From NCBI GenBank assembly GCA_008671135.1, contig RQAP01000016.1:1-63138 (forward strand): 63,138 bases of DNA. The letters run 5' to 3'. This document shows positions 18,588 through 28,200 of this stretch, one piece after another (position 1 is the stretch's first letter; every line of letters starts with the position of its first letter). A program made the position numbers and the translations under genes. Under the pieces are notes generated by a model. That model was not told the DNA's origin. It searched no databases and saw only the letters and a list, made by a program, of their open reading frames with translations. Source of the stretch: Collinsella aerofaciens. Lineage in GTDB: Bacteria; Actinomycetota; Coriobacteriia; Coriobacteriales; Coriobacteriaceae.

Positions 18588-19862
18588 TTAAATACGCTGT
18601 TTGGGCTCGGTGACGATGGCTCGAACGATGCGGGGACGATCGGTGAGGTCGTGGACGATACGCACGTCCGAAAGGCCTGCTTGACGACAGAGCTCGGCCG
18701 CGGCGTCGAGCGCGCCCTCGTAGAGCTCGCAGGCAAACAGGCCGCCGGCACGCAGCATGTAGGGCGCCGCGTTGAGCAGGCGGCGGAAGATATCGAGACC
18801 GTCGGCACCGCCCTCGAGCGCCAGATCGGGCTCAAAGTCCTTGACCTCATGCGGCAGCGAGCGCATGACATCGGTGGGGATGTAGGGCGGGTTGGAGACG
18901 AGTACGTCAAAGGTGCCCCACTCTTCGCGGGGAATGGAGCTCACCAGGTTTGTGAGGCTGAAGGCGACCTCGTCGGACGTGAGGCCAAGCGCATCGCGGT
19001 TTTTGGTAGCAAGGTCAATGGCGCGCGGCTCGATATCGGTAGCAGTGCAGGTAACGTGCCCGCGGCGCTCCCAGGCAAGGGAGAGCGAAATGCAGCCCGT
19101 GCCGCAGCCGACCTCGAGAACGCGGGCAGTGCGGGGCTCGGCTGGGGCAGATACGTTGGCTTCGGCGGCATCTTGCGCGGGAGTCGCCTGTTGGTCGTTG
19201 TCCTCAATGGCGATGCCGTATTCGTCGAGCTCGGGCTCGGGGGTTTCCATGGCCTCTGCTTCTGCCGCTTCGGCTTCTGCTGCCTGCGCGGCGGCTTCCT
19301 CGGCCTCGCGGTCGGCCAGTTCCTCGGCATAGGCGCGGCTACCGAGCACGTCGCTACCCAGCGCAGCCTCATCGGCGGCCGTCAGGTTGGCGGCACGGCG
19401 CTCGGCGGCCGCGCGTTCGTCAGCCAGCGCCGCCTCGGCTTTGCGGGCCTGCTCGACCTCATCGTTCCAAGGCAGCTCCACGCGCTGGCGGGCAGCGGCC
19501 TCGGGGCTCAGCACCTCGGCATCCAGATAGTTCAGAACTTCTTCGACGAGCATCTCGGTCTCGGGGCGCGGAATGAGCACACCGGGGGCGCACGCGACGT
19601 CGATCATGCGAAACTGCGTGCTACCGGTGATGTACTGCAGCGGCTCGCCCTTCGCGCGACGGACGACCGCCGCGTGCATGGTCTCGAGCTGCGCTGCGTC
19701 GAGCGTCTCGTCCATGCGCATATATAAGTCGATACGCGCCAGACCCGTAGCTGCGCACAGCAGCCACTCGGCAGAAAGACGGGGGTGCTCCTCGCCGCGC
19801 TCGGCCAGGTACTCCTTGGTCCACTCGAGACAACGCTTGATGGTCCAAATCTCGTTTGCCAT
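18588..19862 (-). CDS. prmC: Release factor glutamine methyltransferase with large insertion
   Basis: A 424-residue SAM-dependent enzyme that methylates the GGQ glutamine of release factors. The N-terminal helical domain is followed by VLIPRPETEMLVEEVLN. The SAM loop is VLEVGCGTGCISLSLA and the catalytic motif is VSNPPYI. Between them lies an extra stretch of about 115 residues, mostly Ala/Glu, where E. coli PrmC has about ten. That explains a length far over the usual 280. ATG 19862 has GAGGGGAGGG upstream. The gene lies downstream of prfA, its substrate. Confidence 0.88.
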   Translation of the reverse strand: MANEIWTIKRCLEWTKEYLAERGEEHPRLSAEWLLCAATGLARIDLYMRMDETLDAAQLETMHAAVVRRAKGEPLQYITGSTQFRMIDVACAPGVLIPRPETEMLVEEVLNYLDAEVLSPEAAARQRVELPWNDEVEQARKAEAALADERAAAERRAANLTAADEAALGSDVLGSRAYAEELADREAEEAAAQAAEAEAAEAEAMETPEPELDEYGIAIEDNDQQATPAQDAAEANVSAPAEPRTARVLEVGCGTGCISLSLAWERRGHVTCTATDIEPRAIDLATKNRDALGLTSDEVAFSLTNLVSSIPREEWGTFDVLVSNPPYIPTDVMRSLPHEVKDFEPDLALEGGADGLDIFRRLLNAAPYMLRAGGLFACELYEGALDAAAELCRQAGLSDVRIVHDLTDRPRIVRAIVTEPKQRI

Positions 19863-20294
19863 GGGGCCCTCCCCTCTTAAGCGCCGGACGGCGCGCGAAT
19901 GTCGGAGCAGATTGTAAGCGAGGCCAACGCTTGGCAAGGGGCGATTGAAGGCGATTATCGAGAATCAGCCCAGAATTTTGCACCGGGCTCGCTCAAAGTG
20001 TTCATTCGCCGACGTCCAGATTTGCATTCGTCAAGCTTTTGGCAAGGTTGCCCAAAAACTGACCAATATCTAACCAAGAACATGCCAAATCACTTGACGC
20101 GCGACTCATCAAAAAATGCACTGCGACTTCTTGGACGATTTTTTGAGCAATATTTTCAATAGCAGATGAATGCTATTAATTACTTTGAGCAGGTAGACAG
20201 CTCAAATGCCATCACAACTGATTGAATAACATCTCAAAGCAATGTGCCCAACCTAGTCATTTAAGAACGTCCCCAATGACTACATCTAAGGCGC
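19863..20294. other. Gene-free spacer between prfA and prmC
   Basis: No supported gene. The stretch is more AT-rich than its surroundings. Near 20252-20283 it holds an inverted repeat, TAGTCATT / AATGACTA, around AAGAACGTCCCC. The segment GTAGTCATTGGGGACG (minus strand here) recurs on the plus strand near 35296-35311, beside copy C of the hairpin repeat. Confidence 0.5.
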
Positions 20295-20461
20295 TGCAGG
20301 TTGAGCATAAGTCAGCGAAAACGCCCCTAAGCGAGCAAGGTGACGTGAAAGAGGAGGGAAGCGTACTTTGGGTACGCGACCGACGATTGAACGTCAGATT
20401 GCCGCTTAGGGGCGTTTGCAGCGTCGAGCCGTTACGGCGTTTGGTAAAACGCCGTAACTTA
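20295..20461. repeat. Interspersed hairpin repeat, copy B
   Basis: It has the same ends as copy A: GCAGGTTGAG...GTCAGCGA on the left, and GCAGCGTCGAGCCGTTACGG plus the ACGGCGTTT/AAAACGCCGT hairpin on the right. The central hairpin differs, with outer arms AACGCCCCTAAGCG / CGCTTAGGGGCGTT and an inner TACTTTGGGTAC. The copy ends on the prfA stop codon. Confidence 0.7.
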
Positions 20462-21526
20462 AACAGCCTGTGCCAGCTTCTCGGCACGCTCGGCGGCGGC
20501 GAGTGCCTCGATGACGGTGCCGAGCTGATCGCCCAGAAGGACGCCGTTGTAGGTGGAGTTGAAACCGATGCGGTGATCGGTCACGCGGTCCTGGGGCTGG
20601 TTGTAGGTACGGATCTTCTCGGAACGGTTGCCGTGGCCGATCTGGCTCTGGCGCTCGGCACCGAGCTCGGCCTGCTGCTTCTCGAGTTCCATCTCGTACA
20701 GACGGGCGCGCAGCATCTGCATGCAGACCTCGCGGTTCTGGATCTGGGAACGCTGCTCCTGCGACTGCACCACGGTGTTGGTGGGCAGGTGGGTGATGCG
20801 CACGGCGGAGTAGGTGGTGTTAACGCACTGACCGCCAGGGCCGGAGGCGCAGTAGGTGTCGATGCGCAGGTCGGACTGGTTGATCTGGACGTCGATCTCC
20901 TCGGCCTCGGGAAGTACGGCGACGGTAGCCGTGGAGGTCTGAATGCGGCCCTGGGACTCGGTCTTGGGAACGCGCTGGACGCGATGCACGCCGGACTCGA
21001 ACTTCATGACGGAGTAGACGCGGTCGCCCTCGACCTTGAACTCGATGGACTTAAAGCCGCCGGCCTCGCTGGGGCTGGAATCGAGCACGGTGGTCTTCCA
21101 GCCGCGCGATTCGCAGAAGCGCTGGTACATCTTGTACAAGTCGCCGGCGAAGATGGCTGCCTCGTCGCCACCGGCGGCGGAGCGAATCTCGACGATGGTG
21201 TTCTTGTCGTCGTTGGGGTCACTCGGGATGAGCATGTACTTGATGTCTTCCTCGAGCTGGGGAAGCTTTTCCTCGTTCTCGGAGATGTCCATCTGGAGCA
21301 TCTCCTTCTCGTCCGCATCGCTGGTGTCGCGGAGCATCTCCTTGGCGGCCTCGATGTCATCGAGCGCGCCGATGTACTCGCGCGAGGCAGCGATGAGGTC
21401 GGACTGGTGTGCGTACTCCTTGTTGAGACGCGTGAACTCCTTGATGTCGGAGGCGACGGCCGGGTCGGAAAGCTTCTTCTCGAGCTCCTCGTAGGCCTTA
21501 ATGATCTTTTCGAGCTTGTCGCGCAT
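20459..21526 (-). CDS. prfA: Peptide chain release factor 1
   Basis: A 355-residue factor that terminates translation at UAG and UAA. The peptidyl-tRNA hydrolysis motif GGQ is in SGPGGQCVNTTYSAVRITH, and the IRSAAGGDEAAIFAGDLYKMY and QNREVCMQMLRARL segments match RF1. RF1-type length and the absence of a programmed frameshift argue against RF2. GGQ is followed by Cys rather than the commoner His or Ser. Its stop codon lies in hairpin repeat copy B. Confidence 0.95.
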   Translation of the reverse strand: MRDKLEKIIKAYEELEKKLSDPAVASDIKEFTRLNKEYAHQSDLIAASREYIGALDDIEAAKEMLRDTSDADEKEMLQMDISENEEKLPQLEEDIKYMLIPSDPNDDKNTIVEIRSAAGGDEAAIFAGDLYKMYQRFCESRGWKTTVLDSSPSEAGGFKSIEFKVEGDRVYSVMKFESGVHRVQRVPKTESQGRIQTSTATVAVLPEAEEIDVQINQSDLRIDTYCASGPGGQCVNTTYSAVRITHLPTNTVVQSQEQRSQIQNREVCMQMLRARLYEMELEKQQAELGAERQSQIGHGNRSEKIRTYNQPQDRVTDHRIGFNSTYNGVLLGDQLGTVIEALAAAERAEKLAQAV

Positions 21527-21864
21527 GGCGGGACTCCTTTATGTGCGTGAAGGCGAAAATCGGCAGAGTTGATGGGGCGCGGGGCACCGCTGCGGGGGTA
21601 AGCCCAGCTAGAACATGTCGATCTTCAGATACATGCGCATCCCTTCGCGTATGAGGTACATAGTTGCGGTCTAACCCATACATGATAGCGTGCGCAGGCA
21701 TACCTGCATATAACCCGCACGGAATGCGACAAAGGGTCAGTCTCTTTCCTTGAATACAACTTCATCCGAACGCCTCCCGCATTCATCCGCACATATACGG
21801 ATAAATTTGGGAATCCGATACCCTGAGGGCCGGATCGGCCGGCCCCGGGAGATCGGAGGACGCC
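21527..21864. other. Gene-free stretch upstream of prfA
   Basis: No supported gene. At 21722-21752 there is a degenerate copy of the GTGACAAAGGG/CCCTTTGTCAC repeat (AATGCGACAAAGGG...). From about 21830 the sequence leads into a transposase remnant with its own SD. Confidence 0.4.
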
Positions 21865-22193
21865 ATGTCCGGAAAGGGCGGGAAGGGCGCCGCGAGGGCG
21901 GTCCCGAGGACCCACGGCAGGCTCACCGGGTACGAGCGGGACACGGTCCAGAGGATGCTGAAGCGCAGGGTTCGCTCGGCCACTTCCTCGAGAGGTTCAA
22001 GGGCGTATCGACCCGCAGGCTCCACAGCTGCCTGATGTGGTTCAGATGGCTGCGCGAGGCCGCACGCGTCGGGGACAGGACGTCGCTCATGCGCGAGCAG
22101 CTCGACGACGGGCGCTACGAAAAGATCCGGAAGAAGATGATGGAGCCGGAGTACGAGTTCCATCTGGAGCCGGACGTGCAAACGGCGGGTTAA
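21865..22193 (+). pseudogene. Transposase remnant
   Basis: ATG 21865 has a perfect GGAGG eight nt upstream. It opens a basic frame (MSGKGGKGAARAVPRTHGRL...RMLKRR). A frameshift or small deletion near 21965 then moves the reading to HFLERFKGVSTRRLHSCLMW...GRYEKIRKKMMEPEYEFHLE, which ends at 22193. The second part resembles the C-terminus of IS1595-type transposases as I remember them. Without a search the family is uncertain. The core of the enzyme is missing. Confidence 0.45.
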
Positions 22194-22207
22194 CATAGCC
22201 TTTCACC

Positions 22208-22230
22208 AAAAAGGGCGAGCGGCCGCGCCC
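22208..22230 (-). terminator. Terminator after the giant surface protein gene
   Basis: On the minus strand the hairpin GGGCG(CGGCCGCT)CGCCC is followed by TTTTT, 45 nt past the stop codon. Confidence 0.65.
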
Positions 22231-22274
22231 TGCGACCACCCGCCCTCAATCAAAGCCCTTCTCGGCCGCCGTAG

Positions 22275-25200
22275 CTACCGGTTCCGGCGCCGCAGGATAA
22301 CGCCTGCGGCGATCAGCACCACCGCGCCGCCCGCGATGCCACCCAGGGCCATCGGCGACAAGCTGGTATCGCCCGTATACGGCAGACCCGGCTTCTCCTC
22401 CTTCGGCACCGGTGACTTGCTCGGCGGATTGGTGGGCGGCTCCGTCGGCGGGGTGGTCGGCGGCGTGTACGTGTTCTTGAACACCGGCGCCACGGCGCCG
22501 TCATAGGTTACCGTCGCCACCAGATGGCCCGCACCGTCGTCCGTCACCGTCACCGTTACCCGGTGCTCGGCCGCGTCGTACGTCACGTTCTTCTGACCGT
22601 CGTCCACCTCGGAGATGCTGTAGGCGTACGTTCCGGGCTTGTCGTACGAGATCGCCTCGAAGCCCACCGTGCCGTCCGCCGCGTTCTTTGCGGTCTGCAG
22701 CACCTTGCCGTCGGCATCCTTCAGCTGGAAGGAGAACTGCCCTTCCTTCAGGTCCTCGCCGCTCAGCACCTTGGAGGCCCCCAGCTTCACCTCAGTCGCG
22801 GCCGGCGCGTAACTGTTGCTGAACGCCACCGCATCCGCAGCCTTGCCGCCCTTGCTGTAGGCAACCTGCGCCTCCAGTGCGTGCGTCTCCGCATTCTCCG
22901 TCACCGTCACCGTCGCGGTAAAGACCGTCGTGTCGTAGGTGACGCCGTTCGCCGTCGCCCCTGCCCGCTCGGACACGGTGTAGACGTACGTCCCCACCTT
23001 GTCCAGCTGCAGCGGCGCGAAGCCGAACGTGCCGTCGGCGCCGTTCTGCACCGTCTGCACCACGTTACCGTCGGCGTCCTTCAGGTCGAAGAAGAACTCA
23101 CCCTCGGCCAGGTCGCGGCCGGTCAGAGCCTTCGTTCCGGTAATCGTCGCCGTCGTTGCCGTCGGCGTGTAGGTGTTGGTGAAGGTCAGATCCGCAGCCG
23201 TCTTGTTCGCCGTCGCGGTCAGCTGGCCGCTGCCGTCATCGGTCACGTTCACCGTTACGTCCAGCACCGCATCGCTGTAAGTGATGGTGCCATCTTGGCC
23301 CGCAACCTCCTTCACCTGGTACGCATGCGAACCAGTTGCGGTGTACGAGATGGCCTTGAAGGTAAACGCTTTACCCACGTTCGTGGTCCGGTCGATCTCC
23401 TGCCCGGTGGCCACGTCAATCAGCGCGAATGTGAACTCGCCATCGGCGGGCGTCCGCGTGGTGGCCGGGTCGGCATTCTCAAGCACCTTGGTGCCAGAGA
23501 TCTGGTAGGAGGTCTGACCCGGCTGGTAGCTGTTCGCAAACGTCATGGTATTGGGGGTGACGCCGTTCTCGGTGCCCTCGCTCGGTTTCACCGTAGAGCT
23601 CTCTACCACCAGCTTGCCGTCGTTGTTGTCCTTCACCACGTAGGTCAGGGTGTACGTCTTGCCGGTGTAGGTCACGCCCGGCACGCCCGGCGCGCCGTCC
23701 GTCGGCTGCACCTCACGGACCGTGAAGGGAAAGGTGCCCGCATGGTCGAAGGTCAGCTCGTTAAAGTAAACCTTGCCCTTGGCGTCGTTCTTCTGGGTCT
23801 GGAGCACCGTACCGTCAGACCCCACCAGCTCGAAGGCGAAGTCTCCCGCCTTTAGCTGATAGCTGCCGTCGTGCACGTCAACGCTCTTGGTGAGGGCGAT
23901 CGCGCCGGAGTTCGTCGCCTTCGCCTTGTAGGTGTTGGTGAAGGTGGGCTTCGTGGCGTCCGCGCCGTCGTAGGCGACGCTCGCCTGCAGCGTGCCGGCA
24001 TTGTCCACAACCGTCACCACGGCATGATGCACCGCGTCGTCGTAGGTCACGTAGGCCAGATCACCCTTCCGCTCCACGATAGTGTACTCGTACGTGCCCG
24101 GCTTCGCGTAGGAGAAGGCGTCGAAGTTAACACTTCCGTCCGCGCCGTTGGTCGCGGTCCGGACGGGCTTGGCCCCGGCAAGCTGCTCAGCAGTCATTTT
24201 GCCCTCGTACACATCGAAGGTGAACTCGCCGTCCTTGGGGACGATCGGCGTGTTGTCGTCCTTCTTCACATAGCTCTTCTGCGCACCGAGGGCCAGACCG
24301 GTCGCGGCCGGCTGGTAGGTGTTGGTGAAGGTATCCGAGCCGGATGCGCTCGTCACGATCGCCTTCGCATTCAGTGCTCCGTTCCCGCCGTCTGTGACCG
24401 TCACCGTATAGGTGAGGGCATGATTGTCATAGACCATGCCCGGCTCCGCGCCCGGCTGCTCCACGATGGTGTAGGTGAAGTCCTTGCTCGCGGCGCCGTC
24501 CAAGTCGGAGAGCTGGAACTCGCGCGTGAAGCAGACCTTGCCGTTTGCATCGTTCTTCGCGGTGGCGATCACGTTGCCGGCAGCGTCCTTCAGGTCGAAG
24601 GTGAACTCGCCGTCCGCAGGCTTCGTCGTGTGATCGAAGCCGTCCGCAACCTTGATGGTCTTGGTCGCCGTCAGCTCCACGGATCCCTTTGCGGTGTAGG
24701 TGTTGTTGAAGGTGGGAGCCGTAGCGGTACCGTCATAGGTGACGGTCACCTTCGTCTTGTTGTTGTCGTCCTGGTTCTGCTCTACCTTGACGTAGACCTT
24801 GACTTTCTTGGCGTCGTAGGCCACGCCGTCGACGGACTGGCCGGCCTTCTCCTCCTTGAGCGTGTAGTCGTACTCGCCCAGGTTCAGGCCCTTGACGGTC
24901 AGCTTGACCTTGCCATTCTTATCGTTGGTGCCGCGAGCGTCCTCATTGCCGTCCTGGTCGTACAAGCCGAAGGTGAACGCATCGGCCGTCAGGTCCTTGC
25001 CCGCGAGAACTTTCGTGGCCTCAACGGTGACGTCCGCCGTCGGCTTCGTGTTGGTGAAGGTCGGCACGGCCTTCTCACCGTCGTAGGTGACGGTCGCCTT
25101 CAGCTCGCCCTTTTCGTCGGTGACCTTGACGTGGACCTTCACGCCCTTCGCGTCGTAGACGACGGTCGAGTCGGCGCCCTTCACCTCCTTGATGGTGTAG

Positions 25201-28200
25201 TCGTGGTCGCCCGGCGTAGCGTAGTCGATGGCTGCAAAGGCGACCTTGCCGTCCTTCTCGTTTTGGACAGTCTGGACCACGCTGCCGTCCTTGTCGAGCA
25301 GCTGGAACGTGAAGTCACTCCCCGCGAGCTCACCGCCCGTGAAGCGCTTCGTCGCCTTGAGCGTTACCGAGGTCTCCTTCGGGTGGTACGTGTTCGTGAA
25401 GGTCTTGTCTCCACTCGTTACCTGCGGTGTGGCCGTCAGCGTACCGGCGCCATCGTCTGTGACCGTCACCGTATAGGTGAGGGTATGGTTGTCATAGACC
25501 ATGCCGGCCTCCGCGCCCGTCTTCTCCGCGATGGTGTAGGCGAAGTCCTTGCTCGCGGCGCCGCCCAGGTCGGCGAGCTCGAAGTCGCGCGTGAACTTCA
25601 CCGTGCCATCGGCCTCGTTCTTCGCGGTGTCGAGCACCTTGCCGTCGGCGTCCTTCAGCTCGAACGTGTATTCGCCGCCCTTCAGCTTGGTGTCGTGCGT
25701 GAAGCCCGGCGCGACCGCAACGACCTTGGTCGCCGTCAGCTCCACGGATCCCTTTGCGGTGTAGGTGTTCGTGAAGGTGGGGGCATCGGCCTTGTCACCA
25801 TCGTAGGCAACGGCGGCGTCCAGCTTGCCAGCTTTGTCCATGACCTTCACCGCGGCATGGTGCACCGCGTCGTCGAAGGTCACGTGAGACAGGTCGCCCT
25901 TCTTCTCCACGATGGTGTACTTGTACTCGCCGGCCTTGGTGTAGTTGATGGCCGGGAAGGTGACGGTGCCGTCCTCGCCGTTCTTGGCGCTCCGGATGGG
26001 TTGCTTGCCCTTCAGCTGCTCGGCCGTCAGATCGCCCTCGTACAGGTCGAAGGCGAACTCGCCGCCCTTGAGCGCAGCCGGCGTGCTGTCGGACTTCACA
26101 TAGGCCTTCTTCGCCGCGAGCGTCACCGAGGTCTCGGCGGGCTGATACGTGTTCTTGAAGGTCGGGATATCGTTCTTGCCGTCGTAAGTGACGGTCGCCT
26201 TCGCCTTGTCGCCCTCCGCCTTCACCGAGACGTGAACCCTCACCTCCGTGGAATCGTAGGTGATGGTCGAATCGCTGCCAGCGACCTCCTTGAGCGTGTA
26301 GTCGTACTCGCCCAGGTTCAGGCCCTTGACGGTCAGCTTGACCTTGCCGTCCCGGTCGTTGGCGCCCTTGGCGACCTCGTTGCCGGCCTGGTCGTACAGG
26401 CCGAAGGCGAACGCGCCGTCCGTCAGCGCCTTGCCCGTGAGGGTCTTCGTTGCCTCGACGGTAACGTCCGTCGTCGGCTTCGAGTTGGTGAAGGTCGGAA
26501 CGGCCTCATCGCCGCCGTAGGTGGCGGTTGCGCCCAGCGTGCCGTTCTTGTTATCGGTGACGCTGACCTTGACCTTCACTTCCTGACCGTCGTAGACGAC
26601 GGTCGGGTCGGCGCCCTTCACCTCCTTGATGGTGTAGTCGTAGTCACCGGCCTCGGTGTAGTTGATGGGCTGGAAGGTAATGTTGCCGTTCTCGTCGTTC
26701 GTGACGGTCTCAAGGGGCGTGCCTTCCGCCTTGTCACCCTTGTACAGAGCAAACGAGAAATCGTTCCCCGCGAGCGCACCGCCCGTAAAGTGCTTCTTCG
26801 CCGCCAGGGTCACGGAACCCTTCGCAGCATAGCTGTTGGTAAAGGTGGCGAGGTTCACCTTGCCTTTCTTGACCTCAAGCGTCTCGCTCTTGTCATCGCC
26901 GTCCTTTTCCACCGCCACGCCTGTGACAGTCAGCTTGGCATTCTTGTCCTCAACCTTCACCGTGACGGTGTAGGTGGAATCGTCCATCGTCCAACCAGCG
27001 TTCTGCACACCAGTCGTATTAGGATCGTCATCTTCCCCGTGGGCCTCGGTGAGCGTAAACGTGTAGTCGCCTGCCTTGTTGAATGTCATGTCGGAGAAGT
27101 TGAGGGGCTGACCGTCCTTGCCGGTGATCTCCCCCTTCGTGGTCTTGGACTCCGAGGGTGTGTCACCCTTTAGACCGTCATCCTCCAGATCGCCGGCGTC
27201 AATCTTATCCTTCGTCTTCGACGTGGCAGCCAGCGTGAACGAGAACTTCTTGTCCGTCCTCTCGGTGCCGGAGATCTTCTTCGTTACCTGTGGGGTCAGT
27301 TTGTCGCTGGCTTCCGCCGTGTAAGTGTTGGTAAACACCAGCTTGTTGGCTTCGGCCAACGTGCCGTCGGTATTTTGCTTCGCGATCTTACCGGTGACGC
27401 TATCGCCTGCGTCCTTCAGATCCGTGGCACCCTGCTTGCGGCCGGTCAGCTTATAGCCCGCGGGCATCTGGTCTGCGCCGGTCAGCTCCTGCACCGTGTA
27501 CTCGTCGTCCTCGCTAAGACCGTACACGCGAATCGTCTCGTCGGCCTTGATGGTTTGCGAATAGCCGTTCGTCAGGTTGAACACGTTGCCGACCCGCCGC
27601 TCGCCCGCAGTCCCCGCCTTCTCGAACACCGCGGCCTTGTACGTCTTCCCCGCGGGCACGGTGAAATTGAAGGTGAACCCCGCGTCCTTATTGCCCGTCA
27701 GGCCATCGGGCACGTCAACCTTCTTCGTCACCTCGAGGCTCGCCTCGCGTTCGTTCGCCACGCGCACGCAGGTGGCGCCCGTGAACAGGGCATTCAGGTT
27801 CATGTCGCCCAGATCGGCGCGGGCGCCCTTCGCATTAGTGACACCAGGTTCATCCTGCGTGATGCCCATACGTATCCAGCCCGTCTCGGTCTCCAGGCGG
27901 TAGGGTTCGCCCGCCTTGGTGGGCCCATACTGGTAGATACGTCCGTTGGCGCCGTACTTGAGGTGTACCGTGTCGCCGGCACCGGCGGAATCGACATCGC
28001 TCCACGAAAGATTACCGCCATCGGTCACGCCATCCGATGTCTGCCGCATACCCTTGATCCACGTGAGTGTGTTGTCGATGTCGCCCTCTGCGCCAAACTG
28101 GCCCAGACTCTTCATAAGCGTGCCCGGCCCCACGAACGTCGAGACGCCGTCATCGGCCGTACCAGCATCGGCATGGACGCCGTAATCGTCCACAATCACC

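Noticed and set aside
20459..21526. Cys after the GGQ motif of RF1 as a functional change
   Set aside because: This position varies between release factors and the GGQ itself is intact, so no functional claim is made.
22524..23855. Open frame of 443 codons on the plus strand
   Set aside because: Antisense shadow of the last adhesin repeats, for the same reasons.
23871..27173. Open frame of 1100 codons on the plus strand inside the adhesin region
   Set aside because: It is the antisense frame of the repeated domains, is rich in Arg/Val/Gly with repeats in step with the adhesin, and has no SD. Open antisense frames are common in GC-rich repeats.
22470..27300. CRISPR-like array
   Set aside because: The repeats are about 370 nt coding units with no short repeat-spacer pattern. 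No CRISPR array or cas gene was seen anywhere in the window.
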